From positions 13,536,345-13,600,344 of the forward strand of contig CM075760.1 of assembly GCA_037974335.1 (NCBI GenBank): a stretch of DNA of 64,000 bases, in the 5' to 3' direction. The notes under the pieces are model-generated. The model did not search any database. It was not told where the DNA came from and saw only the letters and a list, made by a program, of their open reading frames with translations. Origin of the DNA: Prionace glauca (taxonomy: Eukaryota; Chordata; Chondrichthyes; Carcharhiniformes; Carcharhinidae). This document shows positions 8,352 to 22,103 of the stretch, piece after piece. Within the stretch, counting starts at the first letter, position 1. Each line of letters starts with the position of its first letter. A program made the translations under genes and the position numbers.

Positions 8352-10025
8352 ATGGAGAAACCGTGCAAATGTGGGAAGGTATTCTGTTCCCCTTCTGATC
8401 TGGAAATCCATCAATGCAGTCACACCGGGGAGAGGCCGTTCACCTGCTCTGTGTGTGGGAAAGGATACACACATTCAGCAACTCTGCGGACACACCAGCG
8501 AGTTCACACCGGGGAGAGACTGTTCACCTGCTCTGTGTGTGGGAAAGGATACACACATTCAGCAACTCTGCGGACACACCAGCGAGTTCACACCGGGGAG
8601 AGGCTGTTCACCTGCTCTGTGTGTGGGAAAGGATACACACATTCAGCAACTCTGCGGACACACCAGCGAGTTCACACCGGGGAGAGACTGTTCACCTGCT
8701 CTGTGTGTGGGAAAGGATACACACATTCAGCAACTCTGCGGACACACCAGCGAGTTCACACCGGGGAGAGGCCGTTCACCTGCTCTGTGTGTGGGAAAGG
8801 ATACACACATTCAGCAACTCTGCGGACACACCAGCGAGTTCACACCGGGGAGAGGCCGTTCACCTGCTCTGTGTGTGGGAAAGGATACACACATTCAGCA
8901 ACTCTGCGGACACACCAGCGAGTTCACACCGGGGAGAGGCCGTTCACCTGCTCTGTGTGTGGGAAAGGATACACACATTCAGCAACTCTGCGGACACACC
9001 AGCGAGTTCACACCGGGGAGAGACTGTTCACCTGCTCTGTGTGTGGGAAAGGATACACACATTCAGCAACTCTGCGGACACACCAGCGAGTTCACACCGG
9101 GGAGAGGCCGTTCACCTGCTCTGTGTGTGGGAAAGGATACACACATTCAGCAACTCTGCGGACACACCAGCGGGTTCACACCGGGGAGAGACTGTTCAGC
9201 TGCTCTGTGTGTGGGAAAGGATACACACATTCAGCAACTCTGCGGACACACCAGCGGGTTCACACCGGGGAGAGACTGTTCACCTGCTCTGTGTGTGGGA
9301 AAGGATACACACATTCAGCAACTCTGCGGACACACCAGCGAGTTCACACCGGGGAGAGACTGTTCACCTGCTCTGTGTGTGGGAAAGGATACACACATTC
9401 AGCAACTCTGCGGACACACCAGCGGGTTCACACCGGGGAGAGGCTGTTCACCTGCTCTGTGTGTGGGAAAGGATACACACATTCAGCAACTCTGCGGACA
9501 CACCAGCGAGTTCACACCGGGGAGAGGCCGTTCACCTGCTCTCGGTGTGGGCAGAGATTCAGTCAGCTATCCAACCTGCGCACACACCAGCGAGTTCACA
9601 GTGGGGAGAAGCCCTTTGCCTGCTCTGAGTGCGGCAAGCGATTCACTCAGTCGTGCAGTTTACTGAAACACCAGCGTGTTCACACCAACGAGAGGCCTTT
9701 TAAATGCTCGGATTGTGGTAGCGTCTTCGTAACCTCTTCAGATCTCACGGTGCACCAGCGCACTCACACCGGGGAGAGACCCTTCGTCTGCTCTCACTGC
9801 GCAAAGACGTTCAAAACATCGTCCCACCTTCAGACCCACCAGCGAATTCACACGGGGGAGAGACCCTTCCCCTGTCCCACCTGTGGGAAGAGATTCAATG
9901 CTACGTCTAACCTGAGGACCCACCAGCGAGTTCACCCGGGGGAGAGGCCATTCTCCTGCTCGGTGTGTGGGAAGGGATTCACTCTGCTGTGTAACCTGCA
10001 GAGACACCAGCGACTTCACAGCTAA
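8352..10025 (+). CDS. C2H2 zinc-finger protein, 20 fingers, 13 of them near-identical
   Basis: This is a 557-residue Krüppel-type zinc-finger protein. The start at 8352 (ACCATGG, strong Kozak context) encodes MEKPCKCG, as in the divergent paralogue. Finger 1 is degenerate: one residue is missing between its zinc cysteines. Next come 13 near-identical 28-residue fingers with the helix HSATLRT and linkers HTGER(P/L). Six divergent, intact fingers follow (helices such as [28 protein letters not shown]) to the end at HQRLHS. There is no KRAB, SCAN or BTB domain. It is expected to be a nuclear DNA-binding protein. The 13 uniform fingers should favour a reiterated short target. The other two forward frames through the array are also open and are shadows. 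A tandem partial copy lies at 11329-23422. Confidence 0.85.
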   Translation: MEKPCKCGKVFCSPSDLEIHQCSHTGERPFTCSVCGKGYTHSATLRTHQRVHTGERLFTCSVCGKGYTHSATLRTHQRVHTGERLFTCSVCGKGYTHSATLRTHQRVHTGERLFTCSVCGKGYTHSATLRTHQRVHTGERPFTCSVCGKGYTHSATLRTHQRVHTGERPFTCSVCGKGYTHSATLRTHQRVHTGERPFTCSVCGKGYTHSATLRTHQRVHTGERLFTCSVCGKGYTHSATLRTHQRVHTGERPFTCSVCGKGYTHSATLRTHQRVHTGERLFSCSVCGKGYTHSATLRTHQRVHTGERLFTCSVCGKGYTHSATLRTHQRVHTGERLFTCSVCGKGYTHSATLRTHQRVHTGERLFTCSVCGKGYTHSATLRTHQRVHTGERPFTCSRCGQRFSQLSNLRTHQRVHSGEKPFACSECGKRFTQSCSLLKHQRVHTNERPFKCSDCGSVFVTSSDLTVHQRTHTGERPFVCSHCAKTFKTSSHLQTHQRIHTGERPFPCPTCGKRFNATSNLRTHQRVHPGERPFSCSVCGKGFTLLCNLQRHQRLHS

Positions 10026-10192
10026 CTCTACAGGGGTGGGGCCCTTTTCCAAACCAACAAAAACCGGGGCGTTTGTACCTCCTGGAAATACCTTGACCAA
10101 TCCAGATCGACCCACTGGGTTTAAACTTGGACAAGACCTTAGAAATGAACTGTTCCTCGGTGCATTCTCCATAACAACAACTTGTTCGACGG
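10026..10192 (+). other. 3' UTR / flank of the plus-strand zinc-finger gene
   Basis: It is nearly identical to 23423-23590, which shows that the tandem duplication extends beyond the stop codon. No canonical AATAAA was found here. Confidence 0.45.
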
Positions 10193-10357
10193 GTTGATGG
10201 GTTTTTGATAAGAGAGGGGATTAAGGGTTATGGGGAGAGGGCGGGAAGGTGGAACTGAGACATGACAGATCAGCCATGATCTTATTGAATGGCGGGGCAG
10301 GCTCGAAGGGCTAGATGGCCTACTCCTGCTCCTATTTCTTATGTTCTTACTTGTGGT
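10193..10357 (+). mobile_element. CR1-type LINE 3' end
   Basis: It begins in ACGGGTTGATGGGTTTTTGA and ends in CTATTTCTTATGTTCTT, the tail type of this family. The same insertion is at 23590-23752, so it predates the tandem duplication. Confidence 0.75.
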
Positions 10358-10540
10358 AAACTCACAGTGAGACATTTTTTGCAGATGAGTCTAAGCTGAT
10401 TACAGGGACGGTTACTTTCAGCGCTGCAGTCAGTGAGCTAATGTTTAATGTAAAAATGGCCAAACGCTCTGAGGGAGGCCTGAAACAAAGACAATTCGAT
10501 ATATAGAATATACAATCATTACAATGGAGTTGAGACGTTA
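10358..10540. other. Unique flank shared with 23753-23935
   Basis: This is duplicated single-copy-looking sequence. Homology between the two copies stops at GAGACGTTAA, where a different LINE piece follows in each copy. Confidence 0.5.
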
Positions 10541-11165
10541 AGAACATAAGAAATAGGAGCAGGAGTAGGCCATCTGGCCCTTCGAGCCTGCCCCGCCATT
10601 CAATAAGATCATGGCTGATCTGTCGTGGCTCAGTTCCACCTTCCCGCCCTCTCTCCATAACCCTTAATCCCTTCTCTTATCAAAAACCCATCAACCCGCT
10701 TCTTAGAAATATTTAGCGAGGCAGCCTCCACCACTTCAACGGGCAGAGAATTCCAGAGATTCACCACCCTTTGAGTGAAGAAGTTCCTCCTCAACTCTGT
10801 TCTAAACCGCCCCCCCTTTATCTTGAGGCTGTGCCCCCTAGTCCTACTGTCTTTTTGAGCGGGAAGAGTCTCTCCACCTCTATCCTATCCATCCCATTCA
10901 TCATCTTATACGTCTCAATGAGATCTCCCCTCATTCTTCTAAACTCCAACGAGTACAAGCCTAGTTTATTCAACCTCTCCTCATAGCTCAATCCCCTCAA
11001 CTCCGGTATCAGCCTAGTAAACCTCCTCTGCACTCCCTCCAAGGCCAAAATATCCTTGCGCAGGTGCGGCACCCAAAACTGCACACAGTACTCCAGCTGC
11101 GGCCTCACCAATGCCCTATACAGCTGCAGCAAGACCTCCCTACTTTTATATTCAATCCCCCTGGT
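10541..11165 (-). mobile_element. CR1-type LINE 3' part with reverse transcriptase C-terminus (antisense)
   Basis: The minus strand encodes LQLYRALVRPQLEYCVQFW and further reverse transcriptase C-terminal sequence, ending towards the AAGAACATAAGAAATAGG end. The element is strongly 5'-truncated. It sits exactly between the two tandem zinc-finger copies. Confidence 0.85.
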
Positions 11166-11179
11166 CAGGAAGGCGAATG

Positions 11180-11328
<149 letters not shown>

Positions 11329-11400
11329 ATGGAGAAACCGTGCAAATGTGGGAAGGTATTCTGTTCCCCTTCTGATCTGGAAATCCATCAATGCAGTCAC

Positions 11401-14400
11401 ACCGGGGAGAGGCCGTTCACCTGCTCTGTGTGTGGGAAAGGATACACACATTCAGCAACTCTGCGGACACACCAGCGAGTTCACACCGGGGAGAGACTGT
11501 TCACCTGCTCTGTGTGTGGGAAAGGATACACACATTCAGCAACTCTGCGGACACACCAGCGAGTTCACACCGGGGAGAGGCTGTTCACCTGCTCTGTGTG
11601 TGGGAAAGGATACACACATTCAGCAACTCTGCGGACACACCAGCGAGTTCACACCGGGGAGAGGCCGTTCACCTGCTCTGTGTGTGGGAAAGGATACACA
11701 CATTCAGCAACTCTGCGGACACACCAGCGGGTTCACACCGGGGAGAGACTGTTCACCTGCTCTGTGTGTGGGAAAGGATACACACATTCAGCAACTCTGC
11801 GGACACACCAGCGAGTTCACACCGGGGAGAGGCTGTTCACCTGCTCTGTGTGTGGGAAAGGATACACACATTCAGCAACTCTGCGGACACACCAGCGAGT
11901 TCACACCGGGGAGAGGCCGTTCACCTGCTCTGTGTGTGGGAAAGGATACACACATTCAGCAACTCTGCGGACACACCAGCGAGTTCACACCGGGGAGAGA
12001 CTGTTCACCTGCTCTGTGTGTGGGAAAGGATACACACATTCAGCAACTCTGCGGACACACCAGCGGGTTCACATCGGGGAGAGGCCGTTCACCTGCTCTG
12101 TGTGTGGGAAAGGATACACACATTCAGCAACTCTGCGGACACACCAGCGAGTTCACACCGGGGAGAGACTGTTCACCTGCTCTGTGTGTGGGAAAGGATA
12201 CACACATTCAGCAACTCTGCGGACACACCAGCGAGTTCACACCGGGGAGAGACTGTTCACCTGCTCTGTGTGTGGGAAAGGATACACACATTCAGCAACT
12301 CTGCGGACACACCAGCGAGTTCACACCGGGGAGAGGCCGTTCACCTGCTCTGTGTGTGGGAAAGGATACACACATTCAGCAACTCTGCGGACACACCAGC
12401 GAGTTCACACCGGGGAGAGGCTGTTCACCTGCTCTGTGTGTGGGAAAGGATACACACATTCAGCAACTCTGCGGACACACCAGCGGGTTCACACCGGGGA
12501 GAGACTGTTCACCTGCTCTGTGTGTGGGAAAGGATACACACATTCATCAACTCTGCGGACACACCAGCGAGTTCACACCGGGGAGAGAGGCCATTCACCT
12601 GCTCTGTGTGTGGGAAAGGATACACACATTCAGCAACTCTGCGGACACACCAGCGAGTTCACACCGGGGAGAGGCCGTTCACCTGCTCTGTGTGTGGGAA
12701 AGGATACACACATTCAGCAACTCTGCGGACACACCAGCGAGTTCACACCGGGGAGAGACTGTTCACCTGCTCTGTGTGTGGGAAAGGATACACACATTCA
12801 GCAACTCTGCGGACACACCAGCGAGTTCACACCGGGGAGAGGCCGTTCACCTGCTCTGTGTGTGGGAAAGGATACACACATTCAGCAACTCTGCGGACAC
12901 ACCAGCGAGTTCACACCGGGGAGAGACCGTTCACCTGCTCTGTGTGTGGGAAAGGATACACACATTCAGCAACTCTGCGGACACACCAGCGAGTTCACAC
13001 CGGGGAGAGACTGTTCACCTGCTCTGTGTGTGGGAAAGGATACACACATTCAGCAACTCTGCGGACACACCAGCGAGTTCACACCGGGGAGAGGCCGTTC
13101 ACCTGCTCTGTGTGTGGGAAAGGATACACACATTCAGCAACTCTGCGGACACACCAGCGAGTTCACACCGGGGAGAGACTGTTCACCTGCTCTGTGTGTG
13201 GGAAAGGATACACACATTCAGCAACTCTGCGGACACACCAGCGAGTTCACACCGGGGAGAGACTGTTCACCTGCTCTGTGTGTGGGAAAGGATACACACA
13301 TTCAGCAACTCTGCGGACACACCAGCGGGTTCACACCGGGGAGAGGCCGTTCACCTGCTCTGTGTGTGGGAAAGGATACACACATTCAGCAACTCTGCGG
13401 ACACACCAGCGAGTTCACACCGGGGAGAGGCCGTTCACCTGCTCTGTGTGTGGGAAAGGATACACACATTCAGCAACTCTGCGGACACACCAGCGAGTTC
13501 ACACCGGGGAGAGACTGTTCACCTGCTCTGTGTGTGGGAAAGGATACACACATTCAGCAACTCTGCGGACACACCAGCGAGTTCACACCGGGGAGAGACC
13601 GTTCACCTGCTCTGTGTGTGGGAAAGGATACACACATTCAGCAACTCTGCGGACACACCAGCGAGTTCACACCGGGGAGAGGCCGTTCACCTGCTCTGTG
13701 TGGGGGAAAGGATACACACATTCAGCAACTCTGCGGACACACCAGCGAGTTCACACCGGGGAGAGACTGTTCACCTGCTCTGTGTGTGGGAAAGGATACA
13801 CACATTCAGCAACTCTGCGGACACACCAGCGAGTTCACACCGGGGAGAGGCCGTTCACCTGCTCTGTGTGTGGGAAAGGATGCACACATTCAGCAACTCT
13901 GCGGACACACCAGCGAGTTCACACCGGGGAGAGGCCGTTCACCTGCTCTGTGTGTGGGAAAGGATACACACATTCAGCAACTCTGCGGACACACCAGCGA
14001 GTTCACATCGGGGAGAGGCCGTTCACCTGCTCTGTGTGTGGGAAAGGATACACACATTCAGCAACTCTGCGGACACACCAGCAGGTTCACACCGGGGAGA
14101 GGCCGTTCACCTGCTCTGTGTGTGGGAAAGGATACACACATTCAGCAACTCTGCGGACACACCAGCGAGTTCACACCGGGGAGAGACTGTTCACCTGCTC
14201 TGTGTGTGGGAAAGGATACACACATTCAGCAACTCTGCGGACACACCAGCGAGTTCACACCGGGGAGAGGCTGTTCACCTGCTCTGTGTGTGGGAAAGGA
14301 TACACACATTCAGCAACTCTGCGGACACACCAGCGAGTTCACACCGGGGAGAGGCCGTTCACCTGCTCTGTGTGTGGGAAAGGATACACACATTCAGCAA

Positions 14401-17400
14401 CTCTGCGGACACACCAGCGAGTTCACACCGGGGAGAGACTGTTCACCTGCTCTGTGTGTGGGAAAGGATACACACATTCAGCAACTCTGCGGACACACCA
14501 GCGAGTTCACACCGGGGAGAGGCTGTTCACCTGCTCTGTGTGTGGGAAAGGATACACACATTCAGCAACTCTGCGGACACACCAGCGAGTTCACACCGGG
14601 GAGAGGCTGTTCACCTGCTCTGTGTGTGGGAAAGGATACACACATTCAGCAACTCTGCGGACACACCAGCGAGTTCACACCGGGGAGAGACTGTTCACCT
14701 GCTCTGTGTGAGGGAAAGGATACACACATTCAGCAACTCTGCGGACACACCAGCGAGTTCACACCGGGGAGAGACTGTTCACCTGCTCTGTGTGTGGGAA
14801 AGGATACACACATTCAGCAACTCTGCGGACACACCAGCGAGTTCACACCGGGGAGAGGCTGTTCACCTGCTCTGTGTGAGGGAAAGGATACACACATTCA
14901 GCAACTCTGCGGACACACCAGCGAGTTCACACCGGGGAGAGACTGTTCACCTGCTCTGTGTGAGGGAAAGGATACACACATTCAGCAACTCTGCGGACAC
15001 ACCAGCGAGTTCACACCGGGGAGAGGCCGTTCACCTGCTCTGTGTGTGGGAAAGGATACACACATTCAGCAACTCTGCGGACACACCAGCGAGTTCACAC
15101 CGGGGAGAGACTGTTCACCTGCTCTGTGTGTGGGAAAGGATACATACATTCAGCAACTCTGCGGACACACCAGCGAGTTCACACCGGGGAGAGGCTGTTC
15201 ACCTGCTCTGTGTGTGGGAAAGGAGACACACATTCAGCAACTCTGCGGACACACCAGCGAGTTCACACCGGGGAGAGGCCGTTCACCTGCTCTGTGTGTG
15301 GGAAAGGATACACACATTCAGCAACTCTGCGGACACACCAGCGAGTTCACACCGGGGAGAGACTGTTCACCTGCTCTGTGTGTGGGAAAGGATACACACA
15401 TTCAGCAACTCTGCGGACACACCAGCGAGTTCACACCGGGGAGAGACTGTTCACCTGCTCTGTGTGTGGGAAAGGATACACACATTCAGCAACTCTGCGA
15501 ACACACCAGCGAGTTCACACCGGGGAGAGGCTGTTCACCTGCTCTGTGTGTGGGAAAGGATACACACATTCAGCAACTCTGCGGACACACCAGCGAGTTC
15601 ACACCGGGGAGAGGCTGTTCACTTGCTCTGTGTGTGGGAAAGGATACACACATTCAGCAACTCTGCGGACACACCAGCGAGTTCACACCGGGGAGAGACT
15701 GTTCACCTGCTCTGTGTGTGGGAAAGGATACACACATTCAGCAACTCTGCGGACACACCAGCGAGTTCACACCGGGGAGAGACTGTTCACCTGCTCTGTG
15801 TGTGGGAAAGGATACACACATTCAGCAACTCTGCGGACACACCAGCGAGTTCACAGCGGGGAGAGGCCGTTCACCTGCTCTGTGTGTGGGAAAGGATACA
15901 CACATTCAGCAACTCTGCGGACACACCAGCGAGTTCACACCGGGGAGAGGCCGTTCACCTGCTCTGTGTGTGGGAAAGGATACACACATTCAGCAACTCT
16001 GCGGACACACCAGCGGGTTCACACCGGGGAGAGGCCGTTCACCTGCTCTGTGTGTGGGAAAGGATACACACATTCAGCAACTCTGCGGACACACCAGCGA
16101 GTTCACACCGGGGAGAGGCCGTTCACCTGCTCTGTGAGTGGGAAAGGATACACACATTCAGCAACTCTGCGGACACACCAGCGAATTCACACCGGGGAGA
16201 GGCCGTTCACCTGCTCTGTGTGTGGGAAAGGATACACACATTCAGCAACTCTGCGGACACACCAGCGAGTTCACACCGGGGAGAGGCCGTTCACCTGCTC
16301 TGTGTGTGGGAAAGGATACACACATTCAGCAACTCTGCGGACACACCAGCGAGTTCACACCGGGGAGAGGCCGTTCACCTGCTCTGTGTGTGGGAAAGGA
16401 TACACACATTCAGCAACTCTGCGGACACACCAGCGAGTTCACACCGGGGAGAGGCTGTTCACCTGCTCTGTGTGTGGGAAAGGATACACACATTCAGCAA
16501 CTCTGCGGACACACCAGCGAGTTCACACCGGGGAGAGACTGTTCACCTGCTCTGTGTGTGGGAAAGGATACACACATTCAGCAACTCTGCGGACACACCA
16601 GCGAGTTCACACCGGGGAGAGACCGTTCACCTGCTCTGTGTGTGGGAAAGGATACACACATTCAGCAACTCTGCGGACACACCAGCGAGTTCACACCGGG
16701 GAGAGGCCGTTCACCTGCTCTGTGTGTGGGAAAGGATACACACATTCAGCAACTCTGCGGACACACCAGCGAGTTCACACCGGGGAGAGGCTGTTCACCT
16801 GCTCTGTGTGTGGGAAAGGATACACACATTCAGCAACTCTGCGGACACACCAGCGAGTTCACACCGGGGAGAGGCCGTTCACCTGCTCTGTGTGTGGGAA
16901 AGGATACACACATTCAGCAACTCTGCGGACACACCAGCGAGTTCACACCGGGGAGAGGCTGTTCACCTGCTCTGTGTGTGGGAAAGGATACACACATTCA
17001 GCAACTCTGCGGACACACCAGCGGGTTCACACCGGGAAGACCGTTCACCTGCTCTGTGTGTGGGAAAGGATACACACATTCAGCAACTCTGCGGACACAC
17101 CAGCGAGTTCACACCGGGGAGAGGCCGTTCACCTGCTCTGTGTGAGGGAAAGGATACACACATTCAGCAACTCTGCGGACACACCAGCGAGTTCACACCG
17201 GGGAGAGGCCGTTCACCTGCTCTGTGTGAGGGAAAGGATACACACATTCAGCAACTCTGCGGACACACCAGCGAGTTCACACCGGGGAGAGGCCGTTCAC
17301 CTGCTCTGTGTGTGGGATAGGATACACACATTCAGCAACTCTGCGGACACACCAGCGGGTTCACACCGGGGAGAGACTGTTCACCTGCTCTGTGTGAGGG

Positions 17401-20400
17401 AAAGGATACACACATTCAGCAACTCTGCGGACACACCAGCGAGTTCACACCGGGGAGAGGCTGTTCACCTGCTCTGTGTGTGGGAAAGGATACACACATT
17501 CAGCAACTCTGCGGACACACCAGCGAGTTCACACCGGGGAGAGACTGTTCACCTGCTCTGTGTGTGGGAAAGGATACACACATTCAGCAACTCTGCGGAC
17601 ACACCAGCGAGTTCACACCGGGGAGAGGCTGTTCACCTGCTCTGTGTGAGGGAAAGGATACACACATTCAGCAACTCTGCGGACACACCAGCGAGTTCAC
17701 ACCGGGGAGAGGCTGTTCACCTGCTCTGTGTGAGGGAAAGGATACACACATTCAGCAACTCTGTGGACACACCAGCGAGTTCACACCGGGGAGAGGCTGT
17801 TCACCTGCTCTGTGTGTGGGAAAGGATACACACATTCAGCAACTCTGCGGACACACCAGCGAGTTCACACCGGGGAGAGGCCGTTCACCTGCTCTGTGTG
17901 TGGGAAAGGATACACACATTCAGCAACTCTGCGGACACACCAGCGGGTTCACACCGGGGAGAGGCCGTTCACCTGCTCTGTGTGTGGGAAAGGATACACA
18001 CATTCAGCAACTCTGCGGACACACCAGCGAGTTCACACCGGGGAGAGACTGTTCACCTGCTCTGTGTGAGGGAAAGGATACACACATTCAGCAACTCTGC
18101 GGACACACCAGCGAGTTCACACCGGGGGAGACTGTTCACCTGCTCTGTGTGTGGGAAAGGATACACACATTCAGCAACTCTGCGGACACACCAGCGAGTT
18201 CACACCGGGGAGAGACTGTTCACCTGCTCTGTGTGTGGGAAAGGATACACACATTCAGCAACTCTGCGGACACACCAGCGAGTTCACACCGGGGAGAGGC
18301 CGTTCACCTGCTCTGTGTGTGGGAAAGGATACACGCATTCAGCAACTCTGCGGACACACCAGCGAGTTCACACCGGGGAGAGGCTGTTCACCTGCTCTGT
18401 GTGTGGGAAAGGATACACACATTCAGCAACTCTGCGGACACACCAGTGAGTTCACACCGGGGAGAGACTGTTCACCTGCTCTGTGTGTGGGAAAGGATAC
18501 ACACATTCAGCAACTCTGCGGACACACCAGCGAGTTCACACCGGGGAGAGGCCGTTCACCTGCTCTGTGTGTGGGAAAGGATACACACATTCAGCAACTC
18601 TGCGGACACACCAGCGAGTTCACACCGGGGAGAGGCTGTTCACCTGCTCTGTGTGTGGGAAAGGATACACACATTCAGCAACTCTGCGGACACACCAGCG
18701 AGTTCACACCGGGGAGAGACTGTTCACCTGCTCTGTGTGTGGGAAAGGATACACACATTCAGCAACTCTGCGGACACACCAGCGAGTTCACACCGGGGAG
18801 AGGCCGTTCACCTGCTCTCTGTGTGGGAAAGGATACACACATTCAGCAACTCTGCGGACACACCAGCGAGTTCACACCGGGGAGAGGCCGTTCACCTGCT
18901 CTGTGTGTGGGAAAGGATACACACATTCAGCAACTCTGCGGACACACCAGCGAGTTCACACCGGGGAGAGGCTGTTCACCTGCTCTGTGTGTGGGAAAGG
19001 ATACACACATTCAGCAACTCTGCGGACACACCAGCGAGTATCACACCGGGGAGAGACTGTTCACCTGCTCTGTGTGTGGGAAAGGATACACACATTCAGC
19101 AACTCTGCGGACACACCAGCGAGTTCACACCGGGGAGAGGCTGTTCACCTGCTCTGTGTGTGGGAAAGGATACACACATTCAGCAACTCTGCGGACACAC
19201 CAGCGGGTTCACACCGGGGAGAGGCTGTTCACCTGCTCTGTGTGTGGGAAAGGATACACACATTCAGCAACTCTGCGGACACACCAGCGAGTTCACACCG
19301 GGGAGAGGCTGTTCACCTGCTCTGTGTGTGGGAAAGGATACACACATTCAGCAACTCTGCGGACACACCAGCGAGTTCACACCGGGGAGAGACTGTTCAC
19401 CTGCTCTGTGTGTGGGAAAGGATACACACATTCAGCAACTCTGCGGACACACCAGCGAGTTCACACCGGGGAGAGACTGTTCACCTGCTCTGTGTGTGGG
19501 AAAGGATACACACATTCAGCAACTCTGCGGACACACCAGCGAGTTCACACCGGGGAGAGGCCGTTCACCTGCTCTGTGTGTGGGAAAGGATACACACATT
19601 CAGCAACTCTGCGGACACACCAGCGAGTTCACACCGGGGAGAGGCCGTTCACCTGCTCTGTGTGTGGGAAAGGATACACACATTCAGCAACTCTGCGGAC
19701 ACACCAGCGAGTTCACACCGGGGAGAGACTGTTCACCTGCTCTGTGTGTGGGAAAGGATACACACATTCAGCAACTCTGCGGACACACCAGCGAGTTCAC
19801 ACCGGGGAGAGACTGTTCACCTGCTCTGAGTGTGGGAAAGGATACACACATTCAGCAACTCTGCGGACACACCAGCGGGTTCACACCGGGGAGAGGCTGT
19901 TCACCTGCTCTGTGTGTGGGAAAGGATACACACATTCAGCAACTCTGCAGACACACCAGCGAGTTCACACCGGGGAGAGGCTGTTCACCTGCTCTGTGTG
20001 TGGGAAAGGATACACACATTCAGCAACTCTGCGGACACACCAGCGAGTTCACACCGGGGAGAGGCTGTTCACCTGCTCTGTGTGTGGGAAAGGATACACA
20101 CATTCAGCAACTCTGCGGACACACCAGCGAGTTCACACCGGGGAGAGACTGTTCACCTGCTCTGAGTGTGGGAAAGGATACACACATTCAGCAACTCTGC
20201 GGACACACCAGCGGGTTCACACCGGGGAGAGGCCCTTTACCTGCTCTGTGTGTGGGAAAGGATACACACATTCAGCAACTCTGCGGACACACCAGCGAGT
20301 TCACACCGGGGAGAGGCCGTTCACCTGCTCTGTGTGTGGGAAAGGATACACACATTCAGCAACTCTGCGGACACACCAGCGAGTTCACACCGGGGAGAGG

Positions 20401-20852
20401 CTGTTCACCTGCTCTGTGTGTGGGAAAGGATACACACATTCAGCAACTCTGCGGACACACCAGCGAGTTCACACCGGGGAGAGAGGCCATTCACCTGCTC
20501 TCGGTGTGGGAAAGGATACACACATTCAGCAACTCTGCGGACACACCAGCGAGTTCACACCGGGGAGAGGCCGTTCACCTGCTCTGTGTGTGGGAAAGGA
20601 TACACACATTCAGCAACTCTGCGGACACACCAGCGAGTTCACACCGGGGAGAGGCCGTTCACCTGCTCTGTGTGTGGGAAAGGATACACACATTCAGCAA
20701 CTCTGCGGACAAACCAGCGAGTTCACACCGGGGAGAGACTGTTCACCTGCTCTGTGTGTGGGAAAGGATACACACATTCAGCAACTCTGTGAACACACCA
20801 GCGGGTTCACACCGGGGAGAGACTGTTCTCCTGCTCTGTGTGTGGGAAAGGA
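11401..20852 (+). repeat. 84-bp zinc-finger coding satellite, 112 full units plus part of one
   Basis: The unit runs from ACCGGGGAGAG to the next one and encodes TGER(P/L)[16 protein letters not shown] and RTHQRVH. Unit starts at 11401 and 20811 are 112 units apart after allowing for a net +2 bp of small length changes. Most units differ only at a few positions: GAGAGGCC, GAGAGGCT or GAGAGACT (Pro or Leu), and CGAGTT or CGGGTT. Confidence 0.95.
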
Positions 20853-22103
20853 CAGTAAAAAGTCTGACAACACCAGGTTTTAGTCCAACCGATTTATTTG
20901 ATAATATTCTCACAAGCTTTCGAGGGTGCTGCCTCTTTGTCAAGTGAATGGAGAGTTCTGGCCTCAGACAGACAGAGCATACAAAGTACAGACAGTTGCT
21001 GATTAGAATGCGAATCCTTACACCTAACCTGCTGTTCAATTCTTAAAGTGGCTGATAATGTGAGTGGAAGGAGCACTGATCACAGGTTAAAGAGATGTGT
21101 ATTGTCTCCAGACAGTACAGTAAGTGAGGTTTTGCAAACCCAGGCAAGTCACGGGGGTTACAGATAGTGTGACATGAACCCAAGATCCCTGTTGAGACCG
21201 TCCTCATGTGTGCGGAACTTGGCTATCAGTCTCTGTTCAGCGACTCTGCGCTGTCGTGTGTCATGAAGGCCGCCTTGGAGAATGCTTACCCGAAGGTCAG
21301 AGGCTGAATGCCCGTGACCGCTGAAGTGTTCGCCAACAGGAAGGGAACAGTCTTGCCTGGTGACTGTCGAGCGATGTTCATTCATCCGTTGTCGTAGCGT
21401 CTGCATGGTCTCCCCAACGTACCATGCTTCGGGACATCCTTTCTTGCAACGTATCAGGTAGACAATACGTTGCAAGAAAGGATGTCCCGAAGCATGGTAC
21501 GTTGGGGAGACCATGCAGACGCTACGACAACGGATGAATGAACATCGCTCGACAGTCACCAGGCAAGACTGTTCCCTTCCTGTTGGCGAACACTTCAGCG
21601 GTCACGGGCATTCAGCCTCTGACCTTCGGGTAAGCATTCTCCAAGGCGGCCTTCATGACACACGACAGCGCAGAGTCGCTGAACAGAGACTGATAGCCAA
21701 GTTCCGCACACATGAGGACGGTCTCAACAGGGATCTTGGGTTCATGTCACACTATCTGTAACCCCCGTGACTTGCCTGGGTTTGCAAAACCTCACTTACT
21801 GTACTGTCTGGAGACAATACACATCTCTTTAACCTGTGATCAGTGCTCCTTCCACTCACATTATCAGCCACTTTAAGAATTGAACAGCAGGTTAGGTGTA
21901 AGGATTCGCATTCTAATCAGCAACTGTCTGTACTTTGTATGCTCTGTCTGTCTGAGGCCAGAACTCTCCATTCACTTGACAAAGAGGCAGCACCCTCGAA
22001 AGCTTGTGAGAATATTATCAAATAAATCGGTTGGACTAAAACCTGGTGTTGTCAGACTTTTTACTGTGTTTACGCCAGTCCAACGCCGGCATACCCACAT
22101 CAT
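20853..22103. mobile_element. Penelope-like element, inverted dimer with 602-bp arms
   Basis: Left arm 20853-21454 and right arm 21465-22066 are reverse complements with no net length difference. They are separated by a 10-bp loop. A further 37 bp (22067-22103) follow the right arm. Each arm encodes the C-terminal GIY-YIG endonuclease domain typical of Penelope-like elements: VYLIRC, then WYVGETMQTLRQRMNEH, then PVGEHF and RVAEQRLIAKFRTHEDGLN. The left copy is on the minus strand and the right on the plus; both are 5'-truncated, with no reverse transcriptase region. The insertion is flanked by an 11-bp duplication, GTGGGAAAGGA (20842-20852 and 22104-22114), in the zinc-finger unit. The near-perfect arms suggest a recent insertion. 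Confidence 0.8.
21971..22010 (+). ncRNA. Hammerhead-ribozyme-like core in the right Penelope arm
   Basis: CTTGACAAAGAGGCAGCACC followed by CTCGAAAGC resembles a hammerhead core (CUGANGA, stem II, GAAA): GAGG pairs with CCTC around a short loop and GAAA follows directly. The first core box is imperfect. Related copies at 4815-4850 and 40390-40415 have GATGA or CTGATGA. Penelope-like elements are known to carry hammerhead motifs. The mirror copy is at 20909-20948. Activity is not claimed. Confidence 0.4.

Noticed and set aside
21158-21559. 133-codon minus-strand frame spanning the Penelope palindrome centre as a gene
   Set aside because: Its N-terminal part is read from the opposite arm across the loop; only the GIY-YIG part is meaningful, as a mobile element piece.
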